Shown here: one piece after another, positions 1 through 9,818 of the stretch
How positions within the stretch are numbered: position 1 is the first letter of the stretch
How the letters are laid out: each line of letters starts with the position of its first letter
NCBI GenBank assembly: GCA_917880885.1
Contig: OU862916.1
Span: 54,348,831-54,412,830 of the forward strand
Source of the DNA: Limnephilus marmoratus
Lineage: Eukaryota > Arthropoda > Insecta > Trichoptera > Limnephilidae
DNA length: 64,000 nucleotides
Direction of reading: 5' to 3'
Program-made: the position numbers and the translations under genes
Notes under the pieces: generated by a model
Database searches by the model: none
Told to the model about the DNA's origin: nothing
Seen by the model: only the letters and a program-made list of their open reading frames with translations

Positions 1-477
1 CTACATAATATTTTATTTATGTTTCTTCTGGCGCTTTGATCTGTGTGTATAAAACAGGCACCAGATTCCTAAAACCTTGTTTTATTTTCCGATCTTAAAG
101 TATTTGTTTCATCGGAGATGTTCAAACGTGCTCATTACGTCTCTAAATATACCCAACACTCTTGGACTAACCAATGACATCAACTGCCTTTGAAAGTTGG
201 TTCTAAATGTGCAGTGGGTTCTTACACTTGCTGCATTAGGACTCCTTATTTATTAGTATCTGAGTTCAAAGTTCCGAATCAAGCATTATTTTATTAATTA
301 TTTTATTTCTCATATTCTCTTTCCTAATTTATTTTCTGGCTCTGAAAGATTCCGCTCTAAAAATAATGATTTAAAAAAATACATATATGAACATTTGGTC
401 AAACTTTTCCAACCTCTTCTTAAATTAGTTGTGTGTTCTTGTTTAGTATGAATTCGGATCTTCTATTTATTCTTCTA
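1..477. other. AT-rich unannotated DNA
   Basis: No coding frame, RNA gene or recognisable repeat is visible. Only low-complexity A/T runs are present before the Helitron terminus at 478. Confidence 0.5.
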
Positions 478-912
478 CTAGCTGGTTCCCGGCATGCGTT
501 GCTATGCCATTTAATAAAGAAAAAAATTCTCCCTGCGTGTCCTTTCCCATTTGTCCCGTTCCCCTTCCGCCTCCCTTTCCTCTCCCGTATCCCCTTCCCC
601 CTCTCGCGTTCCTACACCGCCTATCCTCTCCCCACTCGCTTGCTTCCCCCGTCCCGTAAACCCTCTTCCCGAGTTCCACCTTCCCGCATTCCATTCATTC
701 AGTCCCGGTACATTCAGTTTTCAAACAGCTCGCGTGCCACCTATTGCAATTTTTTATACAAATTTCGTTATGCCGGAGCTCACCAGTAGTTTAATACAAA
801 CCTTGTCCTGATCATAACGAACACAACAAAAAAAGAATTATCCAATTTGGTGCAGTCGTTCGGAAGTTATGCGCGTACATACATTTCGGCGATTCATTTT
901 TATTTATATAGA
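478..912 (-). mobile_element. Non-autonomous Helitron, minus strand
   Basis: On the minus strand the element starts with TC in TCTATATAAATAAAAATG and ends in CTAG (478-481), preceded by GGGAACCAG. Both ends match the Helitron layout (5' TC, 3' CTAG, no terminal inverted repeats, no target duplication). It has no Rep/helicase ORF, so it would depend on proteins made elsewhere. The interior is pyrimidine-rich on the plus strand (540-670), and ORFs there are compositional artefacts. The part from about 695 to 900 is clearly similar to 20620-20800, where a second element also ends in CTAG. The ends are inferred by eye. Confidence 0.6.
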
Positions 913-1183
913 AGATTTCGAATTTGTGTAAATTGTGCCCTCTCAATAATTAAACAAACAGTTATCGGTTTGTGCGAAGCAGTGAAAGTTCTTGATGATT
1001 ATCCCTGGACAGATTCTTCTGTTTGGAATTTCTAGGTCAACGAAAGTATTCTCTAAATTATATTAAAATGTTCAAAAATTAATATCACAATATTAAGTTA
1101 ATCTCTGAAATGGTGTTTTCGTACTTTTATCAGCTCTCCATGTTATTTCTATGTTGACCTTTGGATCAGAATATGATCAGAAT
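913..1183. other. No recognisable feature
   Basis: AT-rich sequence between a Helitron and a SINE. A short frame at 847-1035 runs across the Helitron border and is not convincing as coding. Confidence 0.4.
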
Positions 1184-1379
1184 TTGACTGGTCAGTGGTT
1201 GAGTGGGCATAGCGCTTGGGTCCCACCCGAGCGTCGCGTCTTCGATTCCTCGGCTGGCTAAGTCCTCCATCACAACACAAGCAACATTTTCGGTTTTCTG
1301 TGGTGGTAGTAGGAGATTTTCAAACATTGTTGGGTTATTCGTAACCCGGGAATGTTTGTCTTTCTTTAAAAAAAAAATT
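1184..1379 (+). mobile_element. tRNA-derived SINE, family A
   Basis: The head resembles a tRNA gene promoter: CAGTGGTTGAGTGGGC fits box A and TCTTCGATTCCTC fits box B. The body ends in TCGTAACCCGGGAATG followed by a pyrimidine-rich stretch and A9. Copies at 26468-26653 and 51329-51493 share the body (GGTGGTAGTAGGAGATTTTC) and tail. Such elements are transcribed by RNA polymerase III and copied by a LINE reverse transcriptase. The tRNA of origin cannot be named from the degraded head. Confidence 0.65.
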
Positions 1380-1411
1380 GCAAAAGAAAAGACAAAAGGC
1401 CATAATAATAA

Positions 1412-1753
1412 TTCGGGAGGCAGGTATGGGTACCGCCGGGAACTACTTATTGGATAACCAACACCTCTGCCAAAGACCACGCCAAGTCGTTCGCTGTTTG
1501 GATGTAGCAGAAGTACCGGATTCAAGGGGCAAGGTTTGTCCGGGTCTTGGCAGCGGATGCATTTGCTTATCTACTGCGTGGCGGGCCGGATCGAGAGAGG
1601 ATTCTTACGCCTGTCACTCCTGAACACACTGACCCCCAAATTCCTACCCACCCCTCTTATCTTTTTCCTTCGCAGAACTTCCTCTTCTGCCTTTCTACAT
1701 ATATAAAGACCCTCCACACCGCATCCCTAAGATGACATGGATCCTGAGGTAAA
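1412..1753 (+). mobile_element. SINE-like retroposon, family B (diverged copy)
   Basis: It begins GGGAGGCAGGTATGGGTACC and keeps the family landmarks CCAACACCTCTGCC and GTTTGTCCGGGTCTTGG, but lacks about 100 bases in the middle. It ends near ATCCTGAGG, without the intact 3' hairpin and poly(A) of better copies. It lies directly downstream of the family A SINE. No protein is expected. Confidence 0.65.
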
Positions 1754-2813
1754 TTATTTATACACGTCTTTTACCATATTTTTAATGGTTTACTAAAGAA
1801 AGGGGGTTGGAAACTCTGACGAAGACGCTAGTATTTTCTATTTCATGATATTTATAGTGACTATCGCGCACCCTTAGATAAGATAGTAAAAATGCAAATC
1901 ATATATCATGTGCAGCTAAACAAGTGTAGCTAGTTGAATTTTTTGCATTAAAATTTTTAACGTAATAATAAAACTAAAGTACATTTTTTTCTGTTTTGAA
2001 ACTTTTTAACGCAATGAAGCCTAAAAATTGTGCTTGACTTAATTGTTTATCAGTTTAATTGGCCTTCATAAGTTAGGTTGCTTCAAAAATAGTTTCTTGT
2101 GGAGAGCAAATGAAGCACGCCAGTTCCATATTTCTTATGGGGCTGACTGATGGTGCTACTCAACTTTAATGTCATGAGATATATTTACATTTAGTAGGGA
2201 GAATTTCAAATGTAGCGCCGTTAAAATTATAATAGGCGACTATTTAACATTTAAGTAAATCATTTTTATTATAATTTCACTTCGCTTTTATAAATCTTTG
2301 GTTTTATAGGTACAACATTCTAAACGTCTACGAAGGTGGTTTCGCTTAACATTTTATTACTAGAAACATACCATAAACATGAAAATAATCAATTACAATA
2401 AAACGATGTTTAAATGCTCATAAACTTTTAGAAATATACGAATTTTAGTTGGTAGATACAACTGATAGAATCAATAATATTAATATGTTATTTTCTTTTT
2501 TCTATTATTGTGTTGGTTGCATGTCCGAATTCCATTTCAATTTTCTCTCTTCATCAAATGACCTAGAAACTATTTCCTTTTTCAACTTTATTATTTACTT
2601 GCGTTTTCCGGGTTCATTTACGCATGAAAGTATTATGACTTAATCATTGACCCAATTTTATGTTCGATTGTGTTTTTTGTAGAACGCTGGCAGCCTTTTG
2701 GCTTTATTGAGCTCAGTCGTGCTTTGCTATTATTTATGCATATGCAAATGTAGGGACCTACATGAAAAGCTTTCAATAAAAAGAGGATTTAAAGTGCTGT
2801 ATGAATTTTTTTC
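1754..2813. other. AT-rich unannotated DNA
   Basis: About 1 kb without a supported gene or family member. The frame at 2449-2643 (64 codons) has no recognisable domain, and its start is a TTG. Confidence 0.45.
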
Positions 2814-3068
2814 ATTAACTAACTAAGTAACTAACCATGACGCCGTTTCCCCGCAGGGATAGGCAGCGAGGACGGACCGCCAAACAACTCGGTCTTGGCA
2901 CACACTCATTGCCTCATTCACGTTCATATATCGTCTCATACATACTCTTTCATTATTCTGACTCTTGACATGGCCCCTTTCAAGTATCTGTTTCGCTTGA
3001 TCGTGCCATTCTTCCTTGGGCGCCCCCGGCTTCTTCTACTCTACGTGCCCAAACCATTTAATAACACG
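2814..3068 (-). pseudogene. RTE-type LINE 3' end, minus strand
   Basis: Reading leftwards, this is the last part of a LINE RT C-terminal region. The coding remnant runs toward a short tandem tail seen on the plus strand as AACTAACTAAGTAACTAACC, the reverse of the (GTTA)n tail of the plus copy at 3328-3770. It keeps the reverse of GCGGGGAAACGGCGT near the stop. The copy is 5'-truncated and diverged, with no usable frame. Confidence 0.65.
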
Positions 3069-3112
3069 GGTGTATGCATGGTGGTCGAAAAATCCATAAA
3101 TTACGAAACATT

Positions 3113-3300
3113 CAGTCTTGGCACACACTCCTTGCTTCATTCACAATCATCATTCGCATTCATACAAACTGTTATTCTGACTGACTCCAAGTGAATCAAA
3201 CACTTGACTCAAGTGTTTGATTCACTTGGCCGTGCCATGTCTTTTTCGGGCGCTCCCGATCTTTTCTGCCATCCTCTTTCGCGTCATGTTTTCTCCTTAT
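3113..3300 (-). pseudogene. Second minus-strand RTE-type fragment
   Basis: It repeats the block beginning TCTTGGCACACACTC, like the copy immediately to the left, but is more degraded. It contains a 39-base hairpin at 3192-3230 in which AAGTGAATCAAACACTTG is mirrored by CAAGTGTTTGATTCACTT. It probably represents an independent fragment or a local duplication of the same family. Confidence 0.5.
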
Positions 3301-3327
3301 ATTAACCTAATAGTTATTTCGCTGTAG

Positions 3328-3770
3328 AAATGAGATCCCTGAGGCGTATGTGTGGTAAAACCATGTATGATCGTGTGAGAAATGTGGAAATCCGCAAAGA
3401 ATGCAAGGCTGATGTAAGCGTGATGAGTAAGATCAAGAAAGGAACGCTCCGATGGTTTGGGCATTTAGAGCGAATGAACGAGGAAAGGAGTGTAAGGAGA
3501 ATATATGACGCAAATGTGAATGGTAGAAGAAGTCGAGGACGCCCAAGAAAGACATGGCACGACCAACTGAATCAGATACTTGAGTCGGGCCATGTCAAGA
3601 GTCAGAATAATAGAAGAGAATGTATGAGACGTTGTATGAATGTAAACGAGGCAAGGAATGTGTGCCAAGACCGGTTGAAGTTTGAGTTTTCAAGAAGATG
3701 TTTGACGGTCTGTCCTCTCTGCCTACCCCTGCGGGGAAACGGCGTGATGGTTAGTTAGTTAGTTAGTTAA
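3328..3770 (+). pseudogene. RTE-type LINE 3' fragment with GTTA tail
   Basis: The frame from 3330 encodes the C-terminal 'thumb and beyond' region common to these insect LINEs: MRSLRRMCGKTMYDRVRN, then GTLRWFGHLERMNEERS, then GRRSRGRPRKTWHDQ. It lacks the RT catalytic core, so it is 5'-truncated. After CQDR the frame shifts relative to the copy at 31838-32403, which reads DVWRSVLSAYPCGETA here. The 3' end is TTAGTTAGTTAGTTA, the short tandem tail typical of RTE elements. It forms an imperfect inverted repeat with the minus copies on its left. Confidence 0.75.
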
Positions 3771-3778
3771 CTAAGCCC

Positions 3779-3926
3779 CCTTCTCTAGCCAACGTTCGGG
3801 AAGCGTTACAGTGTCCATAGTCAGGGCAGATGTGTAATTTCATAGATACACATCTGTCTTGATGATGCACACTGTAACGCTTTCCGAAACGCTAAAGAAG
3901 AAGGAAGTGCAACACCGTGTAATAAT
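3779..3926. repeat. Foldback repeat, family F (diverged)
   Basis: The left arm carries TCTCTAGCCAACGTTCGG and CAGTGTCCATAGTCAGGGCA. The right arm mirrors it with CTGTCTTGATGATGCACACTG and CCGAAACGCTAAAGAAG. The two arms would fold into a long hairpin. The same arms occur at 6851-7023, 11299-11627, 17946-18180 and 35236-35353. No ORF. Confidence 0.6.
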
Positions 3927-4337
3927 AATAATTTACATAAATTTTAATGGATAATATTTTATTTAAAGCAATATATAAAGAATAAGGAATATTGTAAAAA
4001 TACACGACGGTCAATGCGGTTTGTGTCGGGAAAATCAACAATAAATGCTATTCAAACAGACAGAATAATAGTTGAAAAACATCGAGATGCAAAAAAAGAC
4101 TTGCACATGGTATTTATAGACTTGGAAAAAGCATTTGACAGGGTACCCCGAAGCCTGATATGGGCGGCATTGAGAGCCCACAATGTACCAGAAGGATATG
4201 TGCTCTCCATACAAGATATGTATACAAACGTTGAAACCCAAGTAAGATGCACATCAGGGACATCACCAAAATTTCCAATTAAAGTGGGGGTACACCAAGG
4301 ATCTGTCCTCAGCCCACTGCTATTCATAATGTTCATG

Positions 4338-4446
4338 ATTTTTTTTTTTTTTTTTAAGTTTCTTTATTCATTGAAAATTTTTTTTTTACAAAAGTTGGGG
4401 ATATTTCGAACACCATGCTAGGCACATGCCCGTGTTGTGGTGGCCG
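4338..4446 (-). mobile_element. Short retroposed 3' end nested in the RTE copy
   Basis: The insertion starts with about 17 T on the plus strand, that is, a poly(A) tail on the minus strand, preceded by an AATAAAG signal in that sense. It interrupts the RT gene between FIMFM and the segment continuing NYLTTQEMN. Its source element is not identified. The borders share only a few bases (GATT versus GAATT), so the target duplication is uncertain. Confidence 0.5.
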
Positions 4447-4874
4447 AATTATCTAACAACTCAAGAAATGAACAGTATTCTCAAGACTATGCTTTTTGCA
4501 GATGATGTAGTACTGATAGCAGATAATCATTGTGACTTACAGAATAGCCTGGAAAGGTGGAGAAAGATCCTGGAGGATAATGGCTTGAAAATTAGCAGGA
4601 AAAAGACTGAATATTTGTATTTGCCATTTGAAGACACAAATGCTGTAACTCCTTCGATGCAACTGGATGGAGTAACATTAGCCAACTGTGATTCATTTAA
4701 GTATCTGGGCTCACTAATCCACAGAGACGGAGGATGTGCAGCGGATGTCATCCATAGAATAGGTGTGGGATGGATTAAATTCAGATCCGTAACAGGAATA
4801 TTGTGTGACTCCAAAATGTCTATAAAACTTAAAGGAAAGATATACCAGACTATTGTAAGACCCGCAATAATGTT

Positions 4875-5216
4875 CAATTTGGGAGGCTGGAATGGGTACC
4901 GCCGCCCCGGGAACCTTTATTGGATAACCAACACCTCTGCCATAGGTCACCCCAAGTGGTTCGCTACGTTTGGTGATTTAGCAGGGGTGCCCGGGTTCAT
5001 GGGCTGAGGTTTGTCTAGGTCTTGGAGGCGGATGACCAGGACACACTGAACCCCCATCCTACCCACCCCTTAAACCCTTTTCCTTCCCAGAACTCTCCTC
5101 TCCTTCCTTTCCTAAAAAAAAAACCCTTCACACAGCATCCTCAAAGATGACATAGGCCCTGAGGGACATTATTTTCCTCAGGGCCTCCTGTGTGGAGCTC
5201 ATGTAAAAAAAAAAAA
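4875..5216 (+). mobile_element. SINE-like retroposon, family B, nested in the RTE copy
   Basis: It starts CAATTTGGGAGGCTGG, lacks the central part of the family, and ends with the perfect stem GGCCCTGAGG/CCTCAGGGCC (about 5155-5187), then CTCATGT and A14. AATGTT is present on both sides (ends at 4874 and 5222) and is a likely target duplication. Removing it joins the RT frame as RPAIMF-ASECW, which dates it after the RTE insertion. Confidence 0.8.
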
Positions 5217-5655
5217 AATGTTTGCCTCCGAATGCTGGACTATGTACAACTCCTACTCTAGGCAACTCGAAACAGCAGAAATGCGAATGCTTAGGTGGTC
5301 CGCAGGAGTATCACTAAAAGATAAGATCAAATGTTCACGCATTCGTGGTAGACTGGGTGTCACAGACAAATAGTAAGCTGGAGGAACGACAGTTGAGATG
5401 GTATGGGCACATAAGACGGAGACCATCAGATCACACAGTGAGGCAGGCAATGTCTATGGAGCTTCATCGACAGTCATCCAGAGGAAGATTGAAGAACTCC
5501 TGGATGACTCAATGCTCCAAAATTCTTCAGAGAAACGGCCTGGATGAAGGCGATACTCAGAACAGAAGAAATTACAACCTGAGAACGAGAAGAGCCGACC
5601 CCAACAGCCTACCTAGGCAATGAGTTGGGACAGCGCAAGGAAGAAGAAGAAGAAT

Positions 5656-6253
5656 ATTTTATTTAAAGCATTCATTAAATCCTTAAACTGAACACCATGT
5701 CCCTTGTTTGTGTAATACATTTGCCTATTTGTTATCGACTGCCTAAATGAGTCACTTTGGTTTCACTCTCATCAGGAACAAAAATTCAGAAAATTCTTAG
5801 TGGGGAGCAGAAACGAGGAGTACATAGCCGACTTTATCATTTAATAAACACCCTGGCTTCAGTAATTGAACTGCCTAGATCCGAATTTGAGGGTCCGGAA
5901 GCATAAAGGTGTAAAACAATTTTACCGATTTTTTACGCGATTAATTGAATGAAATTATGAAATATGGACAAACAGGGTGTTATCCGTCCTAAGGTAAAGA
6001 AGATGGTTGCTGAGGCTGTCAATTTTACTAGGCCGCTCACTTATATTTACCTACATTTTAAAATAATGCGGGTATTGTAGATATGGCTCTTTCATCTCTT
6101 TCGATATCAATGGAAAGCAAGCTTCGTTACATCTTGCATGCTACATAATATATGATTGCATCATATATTTATTTTCTTTGTGTTTAATTCGTAGAACTCC
6201 ATTTTTTTATTATTTAATAAAAAAATTATTTGATAATGTTATTATCAAGTTCT
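5656..6253. other. No recognisable feature
   Basis: AT-rich DNA without a supported gene or family repeat. Confidence 0.4.
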
Positions 6254-6367
6254 GAAAGTATTTAGTATGTATTTTTGTTACAGCTGTTTCGGTTTACAAG
6301 GCAGCTTTAAAATTGTCTTGTAAACCGAAACAGCTGTAACAAAAATACATAGGTACTAAAATACTTG
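6254..6367. repeat. Palindromic repeat (short MITE-like hairpin)
   Basis: Perfect 34-base arms lie at 6267-6300 and 6317-6350, for example GTTACAGCTGTTTCGG versus CCGAAACAGCTGTAAC, separated by 16 bases. Weaker pairing extends outward (GAAAGTATTTAGT versus ACTAAAATACTT). It could be a small foldback transposon. No second copy was seen in the window. Confidence 0.6.
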
Positions 6368-6499
6368 CAGATAACATTATCGAATTAAATTTTAATAAAA
6401 TTTAACAAAATGGTTGTATCATATTGAAGATTTTTGGATAAAGCTTAAAGTTTTGTTTTTTTTTAATGTTGAACCTTTTTATTTCTGATTCTCTCGACC

Positions 6500-6724
6500 C
6501 ATCGTCTTGCACTGCGATGGGGGGGATGGATTCATACCTCCTTCACTCCTAGACGCATTGACCCCCAGATTTCTACCCACCTCTCGTACCTCTTTCCTTC
6601 CCAGAAATTCCCCTTTTCCATTCCCTAAAAAGACTCTTTGCAGAGCATCTTCAAAGTTGTCATAGACCCTGAGGGAATTTTTTCCTCAGGGCATTCTGTG
6701 GAGCTGACGAAATATTTTTTTTTT
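6500..6724 (+). mobile_element. SINE-like retroposon, family B, 5'-truncated
   Basis: Only the 3' half is present, from CTTGCACTGCGATGGG through TGACCCCCAGATTTCTACCC. The 3' hairpin is kept as CCCTGAGGGA/TCCTCAGGG, followed by GGAGCTGACGA and a T-rich run instead of poly(A). The 5' truncation is what incomplete reverse transcription would give. Confidence 0.7.
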
Positions 6725-6850
6725 AGTAACATTATTGAAAATGTTATGTCGTTATATACAGCACTTTATTTGAATATAAAGTCACACATTATCGGACCCA
6801 ACCGTGCTTTCATAATTTTAGTTTTGTTCTGCGATAACAATACTAGTCTT

Positions 6851-7023
6851 ATGGTTATTTCCTTTTGGGGTTTTATGCCGTGTTGCGCTACCTCCTCCTT
6901 TAGCCAACGTTTCGTTTCTTCAACACATCTGCCCTGATGATGGACACTGTAACGCTGTCCGAAACGTTGGCTAAAGGAGGAGGTAGCGCAACACGGCATA
7001 ATACCCCAAAAGGAAATAACCAT
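6851..7023. repeat. Foldback repeat, family F
   Basis: The arms begin ATGGTTATTTCCTTTTGGGG and end CCCCAAAAGGAAATAACCAT. Inside, CCGTGTTGCGCTACCTCC and GGAGGTAGCGCAACACGG mirror each other, as do TTTAGCCAACGTTTCG and CGAAACGTTGGCTAAA. ORFs on both strands here are mirror images of each other and are not genes. Confidence 0.75.
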
Positions 7024-8152
7024 AAAATTTTTGTCCGTGAAAATCTAAAATCATATCAATACTAGTCTTGTTATTGTTAGAACTATGAAGTTGCGTGAAA
7101 ATAAGATATTTCGAAAATGCAATTATTATTTAAATAAACATATGTAAATTAACTTGCTCTTCTATAATTCTGAATTAGTAGTGCTCTGGAACCAGAATGA
7201 ATCTGGAATCTATTTAGAACTGTCCCCAGCGAATGGCTGTCCTCTGAACGGAAATAGAACGCCACCTTTTCCCGTCATCTTCCTTCCAGCTACTTCCTAC
7301 GGAATACACGTACCTACCCAATACCCACCTCGTGTACGCTGTTAATGGTGTTATGGTTATGTAAATGGTGTATATATTTCAGACTATGGTCATTTTTCTG
7401 ATAAATTTAATTTGCACGATATACACCAACAATAAAAAATTTAAATTAACTTGTTTAAATTAAATTATTATCATGACGATTTACTATTACGGTACCATGA
7501 CGGCATAAAAATGGATATAAACATATATGTTACTTATCACAATAATGCTGCAGCTCTTTCAAAAGTTGAGATACACAATGTACGTAGGCCTGTTTCCTCC
7601 AAAGGAAAAAAAGTGATCATTTTCTTGCATGTCTCTCACACACCGCACCTTGACGTCTCTGTAGAACCCTACAATACTACAAGTCGTGACGATAGTTTTG
7701 TAAGTATGGAATATAGTTACAAGGATCATAATGAAGGGTGAATGAATTCCAAAAATTAAAAAATGTCAAAAGTCAATGCGCTGATGGTTTTGCTTTGTTC
7801 TTAAACATGTAATGCTGCAGCTCTTTGCCAAATGAGACATACGGGGAACGTAGTATGTCTGCAGCCCCCCCCCCCCCCCCCAAAGGAAACGTACATTCAT
7901 TTTCATACATCTAAAACGTATAAAGAACATTTCCCGTCTAATGTACGAGTTGTTAGGAATTTCTGTTTATTCGTGTGACAAAGCATGCAGTGAAGCGCCC
8001 ACATTATCGTATGATGTATGAAAATACATAATAGTACATGTTGTATCAACTTTAGAAAAATGCAGTTCTTATACAGGTAAGTATTAGTTTTTACATCTTA
8101 TTCTCGCGGAATATTTTTTAACCTGCCAAAACGGCCCAATTGAAATAAATAA
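7024..8152. other. Unannotated DNA with an internal direct repeat
   Basis: A roughly 95-base block starting AATGCTGCAGCTCTTT at about 7543 recurs, diverged, at about 7811-7910, with a C-tract (7865-7881) in the second copy. The 96-codon frame at 7451-7741 covers the first block and has no recognisable domain. A strong-looking splice donor (ACAG/GTAAGTATT) sits near 8076, but no exon can be supported. Confidence 0.4.
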
Positions 8153-8499
8153 GGGGCCATTCATTTATTACGTAAGACGAAGGGGTCGACCGTGTACTAT
8201 TTTTTCTTACAGGGGGGTGGGAGGGAGTCTCGATAGTTCTTACGTAAGATCACAAAAATGCGCAAAGTTAAAATTATTAGTACCTTTTTAAGTACAAATA
8301 AATATTTCTAAAAATTGTTACTTTGAAAAATAAACATTAAAACTAACCAAACGTGTATTCATTTTTTCCTTTAGATTCTTACGTAATAAATATTAAACAG
8401 GGGGGGGGGGGGGTCGGCCTATTCTTATTTTTTCTTATATTAGGGGGGAGGGGGTCGAAAACTAGCAAAATTCGTCTTACGTAATAAATTAATGGCTCC
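8153..8499. mobile_element. MITE with Harbinger-like ends
   Basis: The 347-bp element has terminal inverted repeats GGGGCCATTCATTTATTACG and the mirror CGTAATAAATTAATGGCTCC, extending into TAAGACGA. It is flanked on each side by TAA (8150-8152, 8500-8502). A 3-bp TAA/TTA target duplication and a GGGCC-type terminus suggest the PIF/Harbinger superfamily, but other superfamilies are possible. The interior has G-tracts and further copies of TTCTTACGTAA. No transposase is encoded. Confidence 0.7.
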
Positions 8500-8606
8500 T
8501 AAGTGACAGGGAGTTTCTGCCATTCTTACTGGCGTGGGTTCCGATGACGTCAGAACTCCTCGTCGGGTCAAACACAACTTTTAGATATTATTTTTTTAGT
8601 TTTACA

Positions 8607-8975
8607 TTTTGGGAGGCGGGTATGCCGGTATGATAACACCTCTGCCATAGGTCATCCCTGGTGGTTCGCTGCGTTTGGTGACAGGGGTGCCCGGGCTCAT
8701 GGGGTTTGTCCGGATCTTGGCGGCGGATACGTCTGCCCACCAACAGTGTGGCAGGCCGGATCGGGAGACACTGGTTGATGGAGTTATTTTGACTTCTCCA
8801 GCAGTACTCTAACGGAACGTTGCCTTGCACCGCAGTGGAAATGATGAAATCACTCATCCGTCACTCCTGAACACACTGACCCCCAGATTCCTACCCACCT
8901 CTCATACCCTTTTCCTTTCCAGAACTTCCTTTTCTTCCTTCCCCTGAAAAGATCCTCATGACATAGACTCTGGGT
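8607..8975 (+). mobile_element. SINE-like retroposon, family B
   Basis: Nearly full-length from TTTTGGGAGGCGGGTATG, through AGTACTCTAACGGAACG, to CCTGAAAAGATCCTCATG. The last part, including the 3' hairpin, is degraded or deleted (only GACATAGACTCTGGG remains). The minus-strand frame at 8588-8857 falls wholly inside it and is not a gene. Confidence 0.7.
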
Positions 8976-9649
8976 GGAATCGCTTGCTGACTACAGACAT
9001 TTGTGCATTACGCGGTACATTGAGCGGAATAACATGCGGGGTGGCTTTAAATTAACCCTTGAATAAATATTTCTCTCGCCACGTCACACCCTGTAGTCCT
9101 GTAGACTTAAACCGCAGACGGGAACAATTGTACTAGACACGGGCCTTCAATAAAAATTTCCCAACTTTTTAATTAAAATTTCTGACTGAAGGGGGCAGAT
9201 AAGGCGGGAATAAATATGACGATTGAAAAACTGACGTAGATGTTTTAATTGTGAGTTGTTAAAATGCCTGGGGCGTGATGTTATTTTTATATGACAGTCT
9301 TCACACTTCTGAAATGTTGATGTGTTATTAAATTATACTAATAAATATGGTTATTGTTAGATTTTTCTCGATTAGGGATCAGGAACGCTAGCCAGATCCA
9401 GCCTAGACAGATCAAGCTTAGTCTAAATCCTAAATTTTTTTTTCGAACGGTGAGGTTTATTATCATGAAAGGAGAACGCTTTTTTTATCGCCTAATTTAT
9501 TTTCGGTGTGATTTCCAACATTTGAAATATATTCCAATATTTTCCAACATTTGAAATTTTTGCAGCTTTGAAATATGCATTTAGTGTCAAAAAATTAGAC
9601 AAGGTAACGTATCTATTGTTCGGTCCATATAAAAAAATCTCATCTAGAA
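8976..9649. other. No recognisable feature
   Basis: Ordinary AT-rich DNA. The 66-codon frame at 9354-9554 is not supported. Confidence 0.4.
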
Positions 9650-9818
9650 TAATAATAATGTATTTATTTTTATTTTTAACTTTATGGGTAAAACCTCAAA
9701 TTGTAATATTGAATTAAATGAAGACAATATCAGTTCGAGTCCCAGAGGTGCAGATATCTTTTTTCTGTTTCCATATTTTCGATCGAGTTTCGCTAATATT
9801 GTCTTCATTTAATTAAAT
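9650..9818. mobile_element. SINE family C, two pieces in inverted orientation
   Basis: The left piece is the minus-strand 3' end (poly(T), ACTTTATGGGTAAAACCTC, ATTAAATGAAGACAATAT). The right piece is plus-strand, from the box B-like AGTTCGAGTCCCAG to ATATTGTCTTCATTTAAT. The two overlap by about 18 bases in inverted orientation. A 5' inversion with a short overlap is a known outcome of twin-primed reverse transcription. The tRNA 5' half is missing. Confidence 0.6.

Larger units (their letters stand above)
4008..5655 (+). pseudogene. RTE (BovB-like) reverse transcriptase, split by two insertions
   Basis: Three segments give one RT protein in order. 4014-4336 has the fingers/palm motif FIDLEKAFDRVPRSLIWAAL and VGVHQGSVLSPLLF. 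4447-4874 has the catalytic FADDVVLIAD and KYLGSLIHRDG. 5217-5623 has the C-terminal RQLRWYGHIRRRPSDHTVR. The gaps are a poly(T)-led retroposon (4338-4446) and a family B copy (4875-5216). The N-terminal endonuclease is absent, so the element is 5'-truncated. A stop after GVTDK also breaks the third segment. The 3' end runs into a GAAGAAGAAGAA tail. The affinity to RTE/BovB is by motif memory, not a search. Confidence 0.75.

Noticed and set aside
433..811. 118-codon and 86-codon plus-strand ORFs
   Set aside because: They lie in a pyrimidine-rich Helitron interior. The proline/serine/leucine-rich products reflect composition.
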